From: Allobosea sp. CRIB-10
GTDB taxonomy: Bacteria > Pseudomonadota > Alphaproteobacteria > Rhizobiales > Beijerinckiaceae
NCBI RefSeq assembly: GCF_900112185.1
Contig: NZ_FOKP01000017.1
Span: forward strand, 62,001 to 126,000
Length of the DNA: 64,000 nt
Direction of reading: 5' to 3'
Below, one piece after another: positions 8,496 to 17,186 of this stretch. The translations under genes and the position numbers were made by a program. Below the pieces are notes generated by a model that made no database searches, had not been told where the DNA came from, and saw only the letters and a program-made list of their open reading frames with translations. Every line of letters starts with the position of its first letter. Position 1 is the stretch's first letter.

Positions 8496-9178
8496 GCGGC
8501 CAAACCGCGTTCAAAATCAACAGCACGCTGTACAGCAGCCGGACTTACGCGAAAGAGCTGCGCGGCTCGACTGACGGAGCCTTCAGCTTCGGCCGCGGCG
8601 CTCAAAATCGACGTTGGTACGCCGACACTCTCGATAATCGGTTGCCCGAACTGCCTCTTCGGATCGAGGACGATGTCACTGGCTCGGCCTTTGGGCCACC
8701 ATCTGGCAGCGATATCGGTATCGAAATCAATACCTTTCAAGCTCGGCTCGATCACCTTGTGCATGACATACTGGCCCCGCTTGAAGAGGTCGACAAGTGG
8801 CCGATCGTCTTCATCCTCGCCTAGGGCCTCCAAAAGTAAGGTTCGGCCATCCGTCCTAAAGCGAGACGTAGCGAATGGGTGGTCATGCTCGATCAGTTCG
8901 CGCGCTAGAACGAGAGCTCTGCGAACCTTCTGCGGACTTAACCCGGCGGCGATAAAGGCGGATGCCATCCGGCTTTGCACGAGATCGAGAAACCCTAGAT
9001 AAAGCTTGTCGTCGTGCAGATCGACCTGACCGTGCCAAAGGGGGGCGTAAGTACGATTCCCGGAACCATGCCCCTTGAGCCAACGAGTCAGCTTCGCAGC
9101 CGGCACCTTGATCAGGCGCGCTGCTTCTGCTGGCGTATAAAGCCCTAGGCCAATGAGAGAGGTGTCGTGTTTGGTCAA
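8492..9178 (-). CDS. HTH antitoxin partner (VapB45/DUF433-like)
   Basis: A 228-residue protein with an N-terminal MerR-like helix-turn-helix (LYTPAEAARLIKVPAAKLTRW, about residues 13-33) and a C-terminal DUF433-like segment (SVSRAAQLFRVSPAAVQRAV, about 200-219). The middle contains QSRMASAFIAAGLSPQKVRRAL. This two-part layout matches antitoxins found beside VapC45-type PIN proteins. It is coupled to the toxin gene by a GTGA overlap and precedes it, the usual antitoxin-first order. Auto-repression of the pair through the HTH is an inference. The 130 bases upstream, shared divergently with ubiE, hold no obvious operator that I could identify. Confidence 0.72.
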   Translation of the reverse strand: MTKHDTSLIGLGLYTPAEAARLIKVPAAKLTRWLKGHGSGNRTYAPLWHGQVDLHDDKLYLGFLDLVQSRMASAFIAAGLSPQKVRRALVLARELIEHDHPFATSRFRTDGRTLLLEALGEDEDDRPLVDLFKRGQYVMHKVIEPSLKGIDFDTDIAARWWPKGRASDIVLDPKRQFGQPIIESVGVPTSILSAAAEAEGSVSRAAQLFRVSPAAVQRAVDFERGLAA

Positions 9179-9308
9179 AATGAACCCTCGGCCTGAAAAC
9201 TAGAATCACGCGGCGAGGTCTAGGTCAACGCGCGACATCCAGAGCGATGGCGCTGACGGCGCGCTTTCGCTATTCATCGCCTCACCCGAACACAAGAGCC
9301 GCCCAACC

Positions 9309-10070
9309 GTGACAGCAGCCTCCGACACCACCCATTTCGGCTTCGAGAACGTGCCGCTCGGCGAGAAGCAAGCCAAGGTCGACGACGTCTTCCACAAGGT
9401 CGCTGGCCGCTACGACCTGATGAACGACCTGATGTCGGCCGGGCTGCACCGCGCCTGGAAGGAGGCGCTGCTGACGGCGCTGAAGCCGCCGCGCGATCGG
9501 CCCTTCCATCATCTCGACGTCGCCGGCGGCACTGGCGATGTCGCCTTCAAGGTGCTGGAGGAGGGCGGGCCGCAGACCGATGTCACCGTGCTCGACATCA
9601 ATGCCGAGATGCTGGCCGTTGGCCGCGAGCGGGCGCAGAAGCGCTTTCCGGATGATGAGCGCATCCGCTTCGTCCAGGGCAATGCCGAGGAGCTGGCGCT
9701 GCCGGACAATAGCTTCGACGCCTATACGATCGCCTTCGGCATCCGGAACGTGCCGCGCATCGAGAAGGCGCTGGCCGAGGCCTATCGCGTGCTGAGGCGC
9801 GGCGGGCGCTTCCTTTGCCTCGAATTCAGCCATGTCGACGTGCCGCTGCTCGACAAGATCTACGAGGCCTATTCCTTCAACGTCATCCCCCCCATGGGCC
9901 GAATGGTGACGGGAGAGGCCGAGCCCTATCAGTACCTCGTCGAGTCGATCCGCAAGTTCCCGCGCCCGCAGGTCTTCGCCAATATGATCGCCGACGCCGG
10001 CTTCCGCCGCGCCAGCTTCACGCCGATGACCGGCGGGGTCGTGGCGCTGCATTCCGGCTGGAAGCTGTGA
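9309..10070 (+). CDS. ubiE: Demethylmenaquinone/2-methoxy-6-polyprenylbenzoquinol methyltransferase
   Basis: UbiE is the SAM-dependent C-methyltransferase of ubiquinone synthesis. The protein has 253 residues with the SAM-binding motif [13 protein letters not shown] at about 68-80, the UbiE signature [19 protein letters not shown] near the N-terminus, and the second signature [18 protein letters not shown]. The start is GTG at 9309. ubiB follows 148 bases downstream on the same strand across a palindromic repeat, giving the classic ubiE-ubiB pair. Confidence 0.95.
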   Translation: MTAASDTTHFGFENVPLGEKQAKVDDVFHKVAGRYDLMNDLMSAGLHRAWKEALLTALKPPRDRPFHHLDVAGGTGDVAFKVLEEGGPQTDVTVLDINAEMLAVGRERAQKRFPDDERIRFVQGNAEELALPDNSFDAYTIAFGIRNVPRIEKALAEAYRVLRRGGRFLCLEFSHVDVPLLDKIYEAYSFNVIPPMGRMVTGEAEPYQYLVESIRKFPRPQVFANMIADAGFRRASFTPMTGGVVALHSGWKL

Positions 10071-10096
10071 GTGAGGCGGCTGTGACAGCCTACCGC

Positions 10097-10189
10097 CGTC
10101 ATGCTCGCTTTTGTGGCGAGCATCCGCGTCTTGAACACCGCACTACCCGAAGGAAGACGTGGATGGTCGGGGCAAGCCCGACCATGACG
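10097..10189. repeat. Dispersed palindromic repeat between ubiE and ubiB
   Basis: The element begins with CGTCATGCTCG, contains the hairpin ATGCTCGC-N-GCGAGCAT, then the second hairpin TGGTCGGG-N-CCCGACCA, and ends CATGACG. The outer ends are inverted with respect to each other. It overlaps an upstream in-frame extension of ubiB, arguing that the extension is not coding. The hairpin at 46036 has the same ATGCTCGGG...CCCGAGCATGACGG core. Confidence 0.65.
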
Positions 10190-10218
10190 AGGAAGGCGCG
10201 TTCCGCGTTGCTATCGGC

Positions 10219-11778
10219 ATGATCTCCGCGCTTGCCCATCTCGCCCGCTCGGCGCGGGTCGGCTTCGTGCTGGCGCGCGAGGGTGCGCTCGCCTTGGTCG
10301 ACCCTTCCGTGCTGCCGCCGGCGGCGCGGGGCCTGATCGCGCTCGGCCGCCTGATCGAGCGGCGCGGCGCCGGTTCCTCCGCGACGAGGCTTGCCGCGGC
10401 GCTGACGCGGCTGGGCCCGTCCTATGTCAAGTTCGGCCAGTTCCTGGCGACGCGGCCCGATGTCGTCGGCATGAAGATCGCCGAGGATCTCTCGGCGCTG
10501 CAGGACCGGATGGCGCCCTTCCCAATGGCGCAGGCCCGTGCCGCGATCGAGGCCGCGCATGGCGAGCCGGTCGAGGCGATCTTCGCCGAATTCGGCGAGC
10601 CGGTCGCGGCCGCCTCGATCGCGCAGGTCCATCGCGCCCGCCGCAAGGATGGCAGCGAGGTCGCCGTCAAGATCCTCAGGCCCGGCATCCGCGACCGTTT
10701 TCATCGCGACCTCGCCGCGATGCGTTTTGGTGCCGAGCTCGCCGAGCGCCGCTCGCCCGAGGCCCGCCGCCTGCGCTTCGTCGCCATCGTCGAGACGCTG
10801 GCGCGCTCGGTCTCGATGGAGATGGACCTGCGCCTGGAGGCGGCCGCCCTCTCAGAATTCGCCGAGAATACCAAGGAAGACGCCGATTTCCGGGTGCCGG
10901 TGCCGGATTGGCAGCTCACCGCCCGCGAAATCCTGGTCGACGAATGGATCGACGGCATCCGCCTCTCCGATGTCGAGGCGCTGCGCGCCGCCGGGCACGA
11001 TACGGTCGCGCTCGGCCGCAACGTCATCCAGTCCTTCCTGAAGCACGCGATCCGCGACGGCTTCTTCCATGCCGATATGCATCCGGGGAACCTCTTCGTC
11101 GATGCCGAAGGGCGGCTCGTCGCGGTCGATGGCGGCATCATGGGCCGGCTCGGCCATAAGGAGCGGCGCTTCCTCGCCGAAATCCTCTACGGCTTCATCA
11201 CCCGCGACTATCGCCGCGTCGCCGAGGTGCATTTCGAGGCTGGCTATGTCCCGCCGCATCATTCGGTCGATGATTTCGCCCAGGCGATCCGCGCCGTCGG
11301 CGAGCCGATCCATGACCGGCGCGCCGACGAGATCTCGATGGCGAAGGTGCTGACGCTGCTCTTCGAGATCACCGGCCTGTTCGACATGGCGACGCGCACC
11401 GAGCTCGTCATGCTGCAGAAGACCATGGTCGTGGTCGAGGGCGTCGCCCGCACGCTCGATCCGCATCTGGACATGTGGACCACGGCCGAGCCGGTGGTTC
11501 GCGACTGGCTGACGCGCAATCTCGGCCCGATCGGGCGCATCGAGGACGCCGGCCGCAGCGTGCGCACCCTTGTCGGCAGCCTCGCCAACCTGCCGGAGAC
11601 GGTCGGCCGGGCCGAGCGTGTGCTCGGGCAGCTCGAAGAGGCTTCGCGCCACGGCTTCTCGCTCGACGAGGCCAGCGTCCAGGCGATCGGCCGGGCGGAG
11701 GCCGCGCGCAACCGCTGGGGCAATTGGGCGCTCTGGCTGATCGCCGCGCTGCTCGCCTGGATCGTGATCTTCGATTAG
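10219..11778 (+). CDS. ubiB: UbiB-family atypical kinase/ATPase for ubiquinone synthesis
   Basis: UbiB (ABC1/COQ8 family) is a membrane-anchored atypical kinase-like ATPase required for ubiquinone assembly. From ATG 10219 the product has 519 residues. It has the family KxGQ motif (VKFGQFLATRP), the Ala-rich nucleotide loop VAAASIAQVHRA, the invariant lysine in VAVKILRPG, HADMHPGNLF as the catalytic loop, and VDGGIMGRL at the metal-binding position. A C-terminal hydrophobic anchor WALWLIAALLAWIVIF ends the protein. The 20-codon upstream extension to 10159 lies within a dispersed repeat and was rejected. Confidence 0.94.
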   Translation: MISALAHLARSARVGFVLAREGALALVDPSVLPPAARGLIALGRLIERRGAGSSATRLAAALTRLGPSYVKFGQFLATRPDVVGMKIAEDLSALQDRMAPFPMAQARAAIEAAHGEPVEAIFAEFGEPVAAASIAQVHRARRKDGSEVAVKILRPGIRDRFHRDLAAMRFGAELAERRSPEARRLRFVAIVETLARSVSMEMDLRLEAAALSEFAENTKEDADFRVPVPDWQLTAREILVDEWIDGIRLSDVEALRAAGHDTVALGRNVIQSFLKHAIRDGFFHADMHPGNLFVDAEGRLVAVDGGIMGRLGHKERRFLAEILYGFITRDYRRVAEVHFEAGYVPPHHSVDDFAQAIRAVGEPIHDRRADEISMAKVLTLLFEITGLFDMATRTELVMLQKTMVVVEGVARTLDPHLDMWTTAEPVVRDWLTRNLGPIGRIEDAGRSVRTLVGSLANLPETVGRAERVLGQLEEASRHGFSLDEASVQAIGRAEAARNRWGNWALWLIAALLAWIVIFD

Positions 11779-11958
11779 CGCCGAGCGTTTTCACAAGCGC
11801 GGGATTGGAAACCATTTGAACGGTTTGCGCTTTACAAGCGCCGGCCCCTCGGGATTCCTTTAGGGCAAGGCCGGGGCTGACTTCGCTTGGCGCATGCGCC
11901 CGAGCGACAGCAACCAAAGAGCCGTTGTCTTCAGGTTGCGTCGTTCAGGAGTCGCCTC

Positions 11959-12597
11959 ATGTCCCGCCTTCTCGGCATTCTCGCCTTTTTATGCGCGTCT
12001 TTCGCCGGCCTCGCGTCGGCTGAGGCCAAGCTCGATGTCCGCGTCGACATCGCCAACCAGCGCATGAGCGTCACCACCAGCGACGGCGAGGTCTACAACT
12101 GGGCGATCTCCTCCGGCCGCAAGGGCTTCCGCTCGCCCAACGGCGTCTATCGTCCCACCCGGCTCGAGCGCAGCTGGTACTCGCGCAAATATGGCGGCGC
12201 GATGCCCTATTCGGTGTTCTTCCGCGGCGGATACGCCATTCACGGTACCACCGCCGTCGGCGCGCTCGGCCGCCCGGCCTCGCATGGCTGCATCCGCCTG
12301 CACCCGGCCAATGCCGCCAAGCTGTTCGCTCTGGTCAAGAAGCATGGCTATGGCAGCACCCGCATCGCGCTGAACGGCGCCGCGACCGACAATCTTTCGC
12401 GCTTCGCCAAGGCGTCCTCTGGCAGCAAGCACAAGATCGCCAAGGCCAAGATCAAGACGCAGAAGGCCGTACTGACTGCCAAGCAGCAGCGCCAGGGCCC
12501 GGCTTGGGGCGAAGCACGCGAGCAGATGCTGCTCAGACCCGCCATCCCGGCCGGTGCGATCGGCTTCCAGCCGATGTCGGGGCCGGGCTGGCGCTAG
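11959..12597 (+). CDS. L,D-transpeptidase (YkuD domain), secreted
   Basis: A 212-residue periplasmic L,D-transpeptidase predicted to form 3-3 peptidoglycan cross-links or attach proteins to peptidoglycan. An N-terminal signal peptide (RLLGILAFLCASFAGLASA) precedes the catalytic domain. The YkuD active site is intact: H95 in AIHGTT and SHGCIRL with H109 and the nucleophile C111. The C-terminal third is Lys/Ala rich and probably flexible. ATG 11959 follows AGGAG with eight bases between. Its TAG stop shares the palindromic CTAG at 12594-12597 with the convergent epimerase gene. Confidence 0.92.
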   Translation: MSRLLGILAFLCASFAGLASAEAKLDVRVDIANQRMSVTTSDGEVYNWAISSGRKGFRSPNGVYRPTRLERSWYSRKYGGAMPYSVFFRGGYAIHGTTAVGALGRPASHGCIRLHPANAAKLFALVKKHGYGSTRIALNGAATDNLSRFAKASSGSKHKIAKAKIKTQKAVLTAKQQRQGPAWGEAREQMLLRPAIPAGAIGFQPMSGPGWR

Positions 12598-13478
12598 ATC
12601 GCCTCGGCGGCGATCCGCACCCAGCCTTCCAGCGTCTCGCCCGGTTGCAGCCGGGCGAGCGGCGAGGCCTCGCGCACGATCTTTTCGCTCGGCGCGCCGG
12701 CGGCATGGCTCTGCGGCTCGGCGCAGAGGAAATCGACACCGGCCGGCGCCCAGACCACAGGAGAGCGCAGCTTCTCGCTGGCACTCAGCGTGATCGCGAG
12801 GCCGGTGGAACGCGTCTCGATCCGGGCGGTGCCGTCCCAGCCGAGGAAGCTCCAGGCGGTCTCCGTGCCGCTGGCAAAGACCGGGTTGTCGGCATAGGGG
12901 CCGCCATCGCCGAAGACTTGCGTGCCGCTGGCGCGGAACTGGTCGCCGAAGATCAGCGCGCCGGTCGCGGTCATCGAGAGGCGCGTATCGGCGGCACAGG
13001 GAAACCAGGGATGCAAGCCCATGCCGAAGGGTAGAGCCTGGTCGGCCTCGTTGGTCAGCGACAGCGTGACGGTCATACCACTCTCGTCGAGTCGGATGTC
13101 CTGTCTCGCCAGGTAGCGATACGGATCCGAACCGGCCATACGGCGATGGACCAGCACGGTATGGCCGGCGTCCTGCCGCTCTACCTGCCAGACGGACTGC
13201 CAGCCGAAGCCATGGATCGTGCCGGCAGGATTGTTGGACGGCACGGTGAAGCGGGTATGACCGTCGTCGACCAGGCTGTCGAAGGCGCGGTTGGCGAAGG
13301 GCAGCATGGCCCAAGCTCCGAACTTGTTCGGCGTTTCCGTCTGCGGCACGGCCCCAGCCGGCGCGTGCAGCAGCGGATGCGTCCGGCCATCGCGCCCCTG
13401 CCAGTCCAGCGCGGCGATCGTGCCGCCGGCCTCGGGGGCGATGCGGGCCGAATAGCGGCCGGCCGAGAGGGTCAGCAT
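12594..13478 (-). CDS. Aldose 1-epimerase family protein
   Basis: A 294-residue galactose-mutarotase-fold protein that would interconvert sugar anomers. Recognisable motifs are FGAWAMLPFANR near residue 53, the histidine pair in TIHGFGWQSVW (about 88-98) and GMGLHPWF (about 152-159), and the late glutamate region LQPGETLEGWV. The start is ATG 13476-13478, preceded by AAGGAC; a much longer upstream reading is antisense to dgoK and is rejected. It is divergent from the dgoK-kinase pair with 183 bases between, which fits a shared sugar-catabolism role, though the sugar is unknown. Confidence 0.88.
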   Translation of the reverse strand: MLTLSAGRYSARIAPEAGGTIAALDWQGRDGRTHPLLHAPAGAVPQTETPNKFGAWAMLPFANRAFDSLVDDGHTRFTVPSNNPAGTIHGFGWQSVWQVERQDAGHTVLVHRRMAGSDPYRYLARQDIRLDESGMTVTLSLTNEADQALPFGMGLHPWFPCAADTRLSMTATGALIFGDQFRASGTQVFGDGGPYADNPVFASGTETAWSFLGWDGTARIETRSTGLAITLSASEKLRSPVVWAPAGVDFLCAEPQSHAAGAPSEKIVREASPLARLQPGETLEGWVRIAAEAI

Positions 13479-13661
13479 GATCGTGTCCTTCACGACAGTC
13501 GGAGCTGCGTTTGCTCCCCTCGCCTCGATTGCGCCCGCAGGCCGCAGCGTCAAGAGCCGGTCGGGCTTGACCGGGCGGCGCCGGCCGGGGAGATTCCACG
13601 CCTCTTCGCTTCGCCTTGGCCGGAACGCCGGACGAGGCACGTCATCCCGCCGGAGCCCGCC

Positions 13662-14558
13662 ATGCCCAAACCCCTGATCGCGCTCGACTGGGGCACGACG
13701 CGCGCCCGCGCCTTCCTCATCGGCGAGGATGGCGCGGTGCTGGGCAAACGCATCGCCGATCGCGGCATCCAGTCGGTGCCAGCGGGTGGTTTCCCGGCAG
13801 CCTTCGCGCAGATCGCCGGTGAATTCCGCAAGGCGCGGCCCGATGCAGCGGTTCTGCTCGCCGGCATGGTCGGCAGCCGCAATGGCTGGGTCGAGGCGCC
13901 CTATGTCTCCTGCCCGGCGAGTCCGGAGGAGATCGCGGCCGCCGGCCTTGCCGTCACGCTCGACGACGGCACCCGCGCGACCATCCTGCCCGGCCTGTCC
14001 TGCGACGAAGGGGCCTTCGACGTCATGCGCGGCGAGGAGACGCTGATCGTCGGCCTCGGCCTGACCGACGGCATCGCCTGCCTGCCCGGCACCCATTCGA
14101 AATGGGCCGAGGTCAAAGGCGGCCGCATCACCCGCTTCGCCAGCTTCATGACTGGCGAGATTTATGGCCTGTTGCGCGAGCATTCGATCCTGTCGCGCCT
14201 GGCGAGCGAGCCGAAGGATGGCGATGCAGCCGAGGGCACCAGGCGCGGGCTTGCCGCGGCGCAGCGGCCTGGCGGTCTGCTCAACGCGGCCTTCCACGCG
14301 CGCAGCGAGGTTCTGGGCGGACGCATGGAGAGCGGCGCGGTCGGCCCCTATCTCTCCGCCCTGCTGGTGGCGCAGGAGATCGAAGGCGCCCGCGTTTTGT
14401 TCGGCGGCCTCGACAACCTGCATCTCGTCGCGGACGGCGTGCTGGCCGGGAGCTACGGCCGGGCGCTCGCCGCCGCCGGGCTCGACCATGGCCTGACCAC
14501 GCCCGAGGATGCTTTCGTCGCCGGCGTCACCCGGCTCGCCCGGGGCCTTGCGGCATGA
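13662..14558 (+). CDS. dgoK: 2-dehydro-3-deoxygalactonokinase
   Basis: DgoK phosphorylates 2-keto-3-deoxygalactonate in the De Ley-Doudoroff galactose/galactonate route. The 298-residue protein starts PLIALDWGTTRARAFLI, the family's phosphate-binding opening. It contains LLAGMVGSRNGW, the segment LPGTHSKWAEV and FASFMTGEIYGLLREHSIL. ATG 13662 is preceded by CGGAG. Normally dgoA, the KDPGal aldolase, follows; here the next gene is a PfkB-family kinase whose ATG overlaps the dgoK stop as ATGA. Confidence 0.92.
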   Translation: MPKPLIALDWGTTRARAFLIGEDGAVLGKRIADRGIQSVPAGGFPAAFAQIAGEFRKARPDAAVLLAGMVGSRNGWVEAPYVSCPASPEEIAAAGLAVTLDDGTRATILPGLSCDEGAFDVMRGEETLIVGLGLTDGIACLPGTHSKWAEVKGGRITRFASFMTGEIYGLLREHSILSRLASEPKDGDAAEGTRRGLAAAQRPGGLLNAAFHARSEVLGGRMESGAVGPYLSALLVAQEIEGARVLFGGLDNLHLVADGVLAGSYGRALAAAGLDHGLTTPEDAFVAGVTRLARGLAA

Positions 14559-15463
14559 TCATCGTCTTCGGCTCGCTCAATGTCGATCTGGTGACGCCGG
14601 TCGAGCGCCTGCCCGGCGCCGGCGAGACCGTGCTCGGCCCGGGCTATGCGCTGCATCCCGGCGGCAAGGGCGCCAACCAGGCGCTGGCGGCGCGACGCGC
14701 CGGCGCCGAGGTGACGATGGTCGGGGCGGTCGGCCGTGACGGCTTTGCCGAGATCGCGCTCGGCCTGCTGGCGCAGGATGGCGTCGATCTCGCCCATGTC
14801 GCTGGTGTCGAGGTGCCGACCGGCGCGGCCTTCATCGCGGTCGATTCCGCCGGCTCCAACCAGATCGTGGTCGCGGCCGGCGCCAATGCGCTGGCCAGGG
14901 CCGAGGCCGTCGAGGCGCTGAAGCCTGGCGAGGGCGACCTGTTGTTGCTCCAGCGCGAGGTGCCGGAGGGCGAGTGCCTGCGGGCGGCGCGGGCGATGCG
15001 GGCGGGGGGCGGCCGGGTGATCCTCAATCTCGCCCCGGCTGGGGCGCCGGACCCGGCCCTGCTGGCGCTGACCGACATCCTGATCGTCAACGAGCACGAG
15101 GCGCTGATCCTCGCCGGCTCGCTCGGCTGGGCCGCGACCGAGCCAGATGCGATCGCCCAGCGCATCGACGGCGAGCGCGGCATCGCCTGCATCGTCACGC
15201 TCGGTGCCGCCGGCGCGGTCGGCTGGCATGGCGGCGTCCGGCGCCGCCTCGAGGCGCCGGTGGTCGAGGCGGTCGATACGGTCGCGGCCGGGGACAGCTT
15301 CGTCGGCGCCTTCGCGGCGGCCCTGCAGGCCGGTTTCGGTTTCTCCAGCGCGCTCCAGCGCGGTCTCGCGGCCGGGTCCCTCGCCTGCACGGTTGCCGGT
15401 GCCCAGCCGAGCGTGCCGCGGCGCGCGGCGATCGAGGCGCTGGCCGGCAAGAGCTTCCTGTAG
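14555..15463 (+). CDS. Ribokinase-like sugar kinase (PfkB family)
   Basis: A 302-residue PfkB-family carbohydrate kinase, closest in layout to ribokinase (RbsK). It begins MIIVFGSLNVDLV and has the first PfkB signature GGKGANQALAARRAGA near residues 36-50. The second signature DTVAAGDSFVGAF near 245-257 includes the catalytic aspartate and anion hole. It overlaps dgoK by four bases (ATGA), so the two kinases are translationally coupled. Whether it acts on ribose, deoxyribose or a deoxy-keto sugar cannot be told from sequence. Confidence 0.88.
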   Translation: MIIVFGSLNVDLVTPVERLPGAGETVLGPGYALHPGGKGANQALAARRAGAEVTMVGAVGRDGFAEIALGLLAQDGVDLAHVAGVEVPTGAAFIAVDSAGSNQIVVAAGANALARAEAVEALKPGEGDLLLLQREVPEGECLRAARAMRAGGGRVILNLAPAGAPDPALLALTDILIVNEHEALILAGSLGWAATEPDAIAQRIDGERGIACIVTLGAAGAVGWHGGVRRRLEAPVVEAVDTVAAGDSFVGAFAAALQAGFGFSSALQRGLAAGSLACTVAGAQPSVPRRAAIEALAGKSFL

Positions 15464-15640
15464 GTCCAGCTTCCGGTCGGTCCGCTTGGCATTCCGCTTC
15501 GGCTGCGGATCGGCTATGCCGGCCTTGTGTTCCTGTTCCGTCATGCTCAGGCTGCATTCATGTAGCCTGTGGCCTGTCCGGTCCGTAGCCTCTCGCTGCA
15601 TGATGTCCGTGTCGGCTCTGAAAGCCGGCGCTCCTCGAAG

Positions 15641-17152
15641 ATGGATGGCCCGATGTTTCCGAAGCCCCTGCCCGAGCTCTTCCCGAACACCTTCGACTAT
15701 GAATCGCTGCCGATGGTGAAGCCGACCGGCTTCCGCGAATACGATGCGCGCTGGTTCTTCGGGAAGGAGCTCAACCTGATGGGCGTCCAGGCCGTCGGCA
15801 TGGGGCTGGGCACGCTGATCCGGCGCATGGGCGTCAAGCCCGAGATCGTCACCGCCCATGATTTCCGCAGCTATTCCTCCTCGATCAAGATGGCGCTGGT
15901 CACCGGCCTGATGGCGGCGGGCTGCAAGGTCCACGACATCGGCCTCGCCATGTCGCCCATGGCCTATTTCGCCCAGTTCGAGCTCGACGTGCCCTGCGTC
16001 GCCATGGTCACCGCCTCGCATAACGACAATGGCTGGACCGGCATCAAGATGGGCGCCCAGCGTCCCGTCACCTTCGGCCCCGACGAGATGGGGCAGTTGC
16101 GCGACATCGTGCTCGCCGGCGATTTCGACCTGCCGGGCGGCGGCTCCTACCAGTTCGTGCCCAATTTCCCGGCGCGCTACATCGCCGACCTGACCAATCG
16201 CCCGAAGATCACCCGCAAGCTCAAGGTCATCGCCGCCTGCGGCAACGGCACGGCTGGCGCCTTCGCGCCGCAGATCCTGGAAGCGCTGGGCTGCGAGGTC
16301 ATCCCGATGGATGCCGAGCTCGACCACACCTTCCCGCGCTACAACCCCAACCCCGAAGACATGAAGATGCTGCACGCCATGGCCGACGCCGTGAAGCAGC
16401 ACGGCGCCGACGTCGCGCTCGGCTTCGACGGTGACGGCGACCGCTGCGGCGTCGTCGACAACCATGGCGAGGAGATCTTCGCCGACAAGATCGGCGTGAT
16501 GCTGGCCCGCGATCTCGGCAAGCTCAATCCGGGCGCGCAGTTCGTCGTCGACGTCAAGTCGACCGGCCTGTTCTCGACCGATCCGGAATTGCAGAGGCTC
16601 GGTGTCAAGACCGACTACTGGAAGACCGGTCACTCCTATATCAAGCGCCGTGTCCGCGACCTCAACGCCCTCGCCGGCTTCGAGAAATCCGGCCACTTCT
16701 TCTTCAACGCGCCGGTCGGCCGCGGCTATGACGACGGCGTCGTCACCGCCATCGCCGTGATCGACATGCTCGACCGCAATCCGGATAAGTCGATGGCCGA
16801 GCTCTATGCCGCCGTGCCAAAGACCTGGGGCACGCCGACCATGGCGGCCAAATGCGCCGACGAGGTCAAATACGGCGTCAGCGACAAGATCACCAAGCGG
16901 ATCCAGGCGATGCAGGCGGCGGGCGAGACGATCGCCGGGCAAGCGATCGTCGACGTCATCACCGTCAACGGCGTGCGCGTGGTCAACGAGGACGGCACCT
17001 GGGGACTGATCCGGGCGTCCTCGAACAAGCCTGAGCTGGTCGTGGTCTGCGAAAGCCCGGTCTCGGAGGCGCGCATGCGCGAGATGTTCAAGGCGATCGA
17101 CGGCGTGCTGCGCGAGAACCCGGAAGTCGGCGCCTACAACCAGACGATCTGA
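15641..17152 (+). CDS. Phosphomannomutase/phosphoglucomutase
   Basis: An alpha-D-phosphohexomutase that interconverts hexose 1- and 6-phosphates, supplying sugar nucleotides for envelope polysaccharides. The start at ATG 15641 gives 503 residues; ATG 15653 (MFPKPLPELFP, 499 residues) is equally possible and neither has a clear Shine-Dalgarno. The active-site serine loop VTASHNDNGWTG, the metal-binding GFDGDGDRCG and the sugar-binding GHSYIKRRV are all intact, and the fourth domain ends with the phosphate-binding RASSNKPELVV. No neighbouring polysaccharide genes are visible. Confidence 0.92.
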   Translation: MDGPMFPKPLPELFPNTFDYESLPMVKPTGFREYDARWFFGKELNLMGVQAVGMGLGTLIRRMGVKPEIVTAHDFRSYSSSIKMALVTGLMAAGCKVHDIGLAMSPMAYFAQFELDVPCVAMVTASHNDNGWTGIKMGAQRPVTFGPDEMGQLRDIVLAGDFDLPGGGSYQFVPNFPARYIADLTNRPKITRKLKVIAACGNGTAGAFAPQILEALGCEVIPMDAELDHTFPRYNPNPEDMKMLHAMADAVKQHGADVALGFDGDGDRCGVVDNHGEEIFADKIGVMLARDLGKLNPGAQFVVDVKSTGLFSTDPELQRLGVKTDYWKTGHSYIKRRVRDLNALAGFEKSGHFFFNAPVGRGYDDGVVTAIAVIDMLDRNPDKSMAELYAAVPKTWGTPTMAAKCADEVKYGVSDKITKRIQAMQAAGETIAGQAIVDVITVNGVRVVNEDGTWGLIRASSNKPELVVVCESPVSEARMREMFKAIDGVLRENPEVGAYNQTI

Positions 17153-17186
17153 CGAGCCCGTTCGCGAGCGAGCGGGGCGGGGAGAG

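Noticed and set aside
14453..16942. Very long minus-strand open frame (829 codons) opposite the kinase and phosphohexomutase genes
   Set aside because: It is an antisense shadow caused by GC-rich codon bias; the plus-strand proteins have clear family motifs and the shadow has none.
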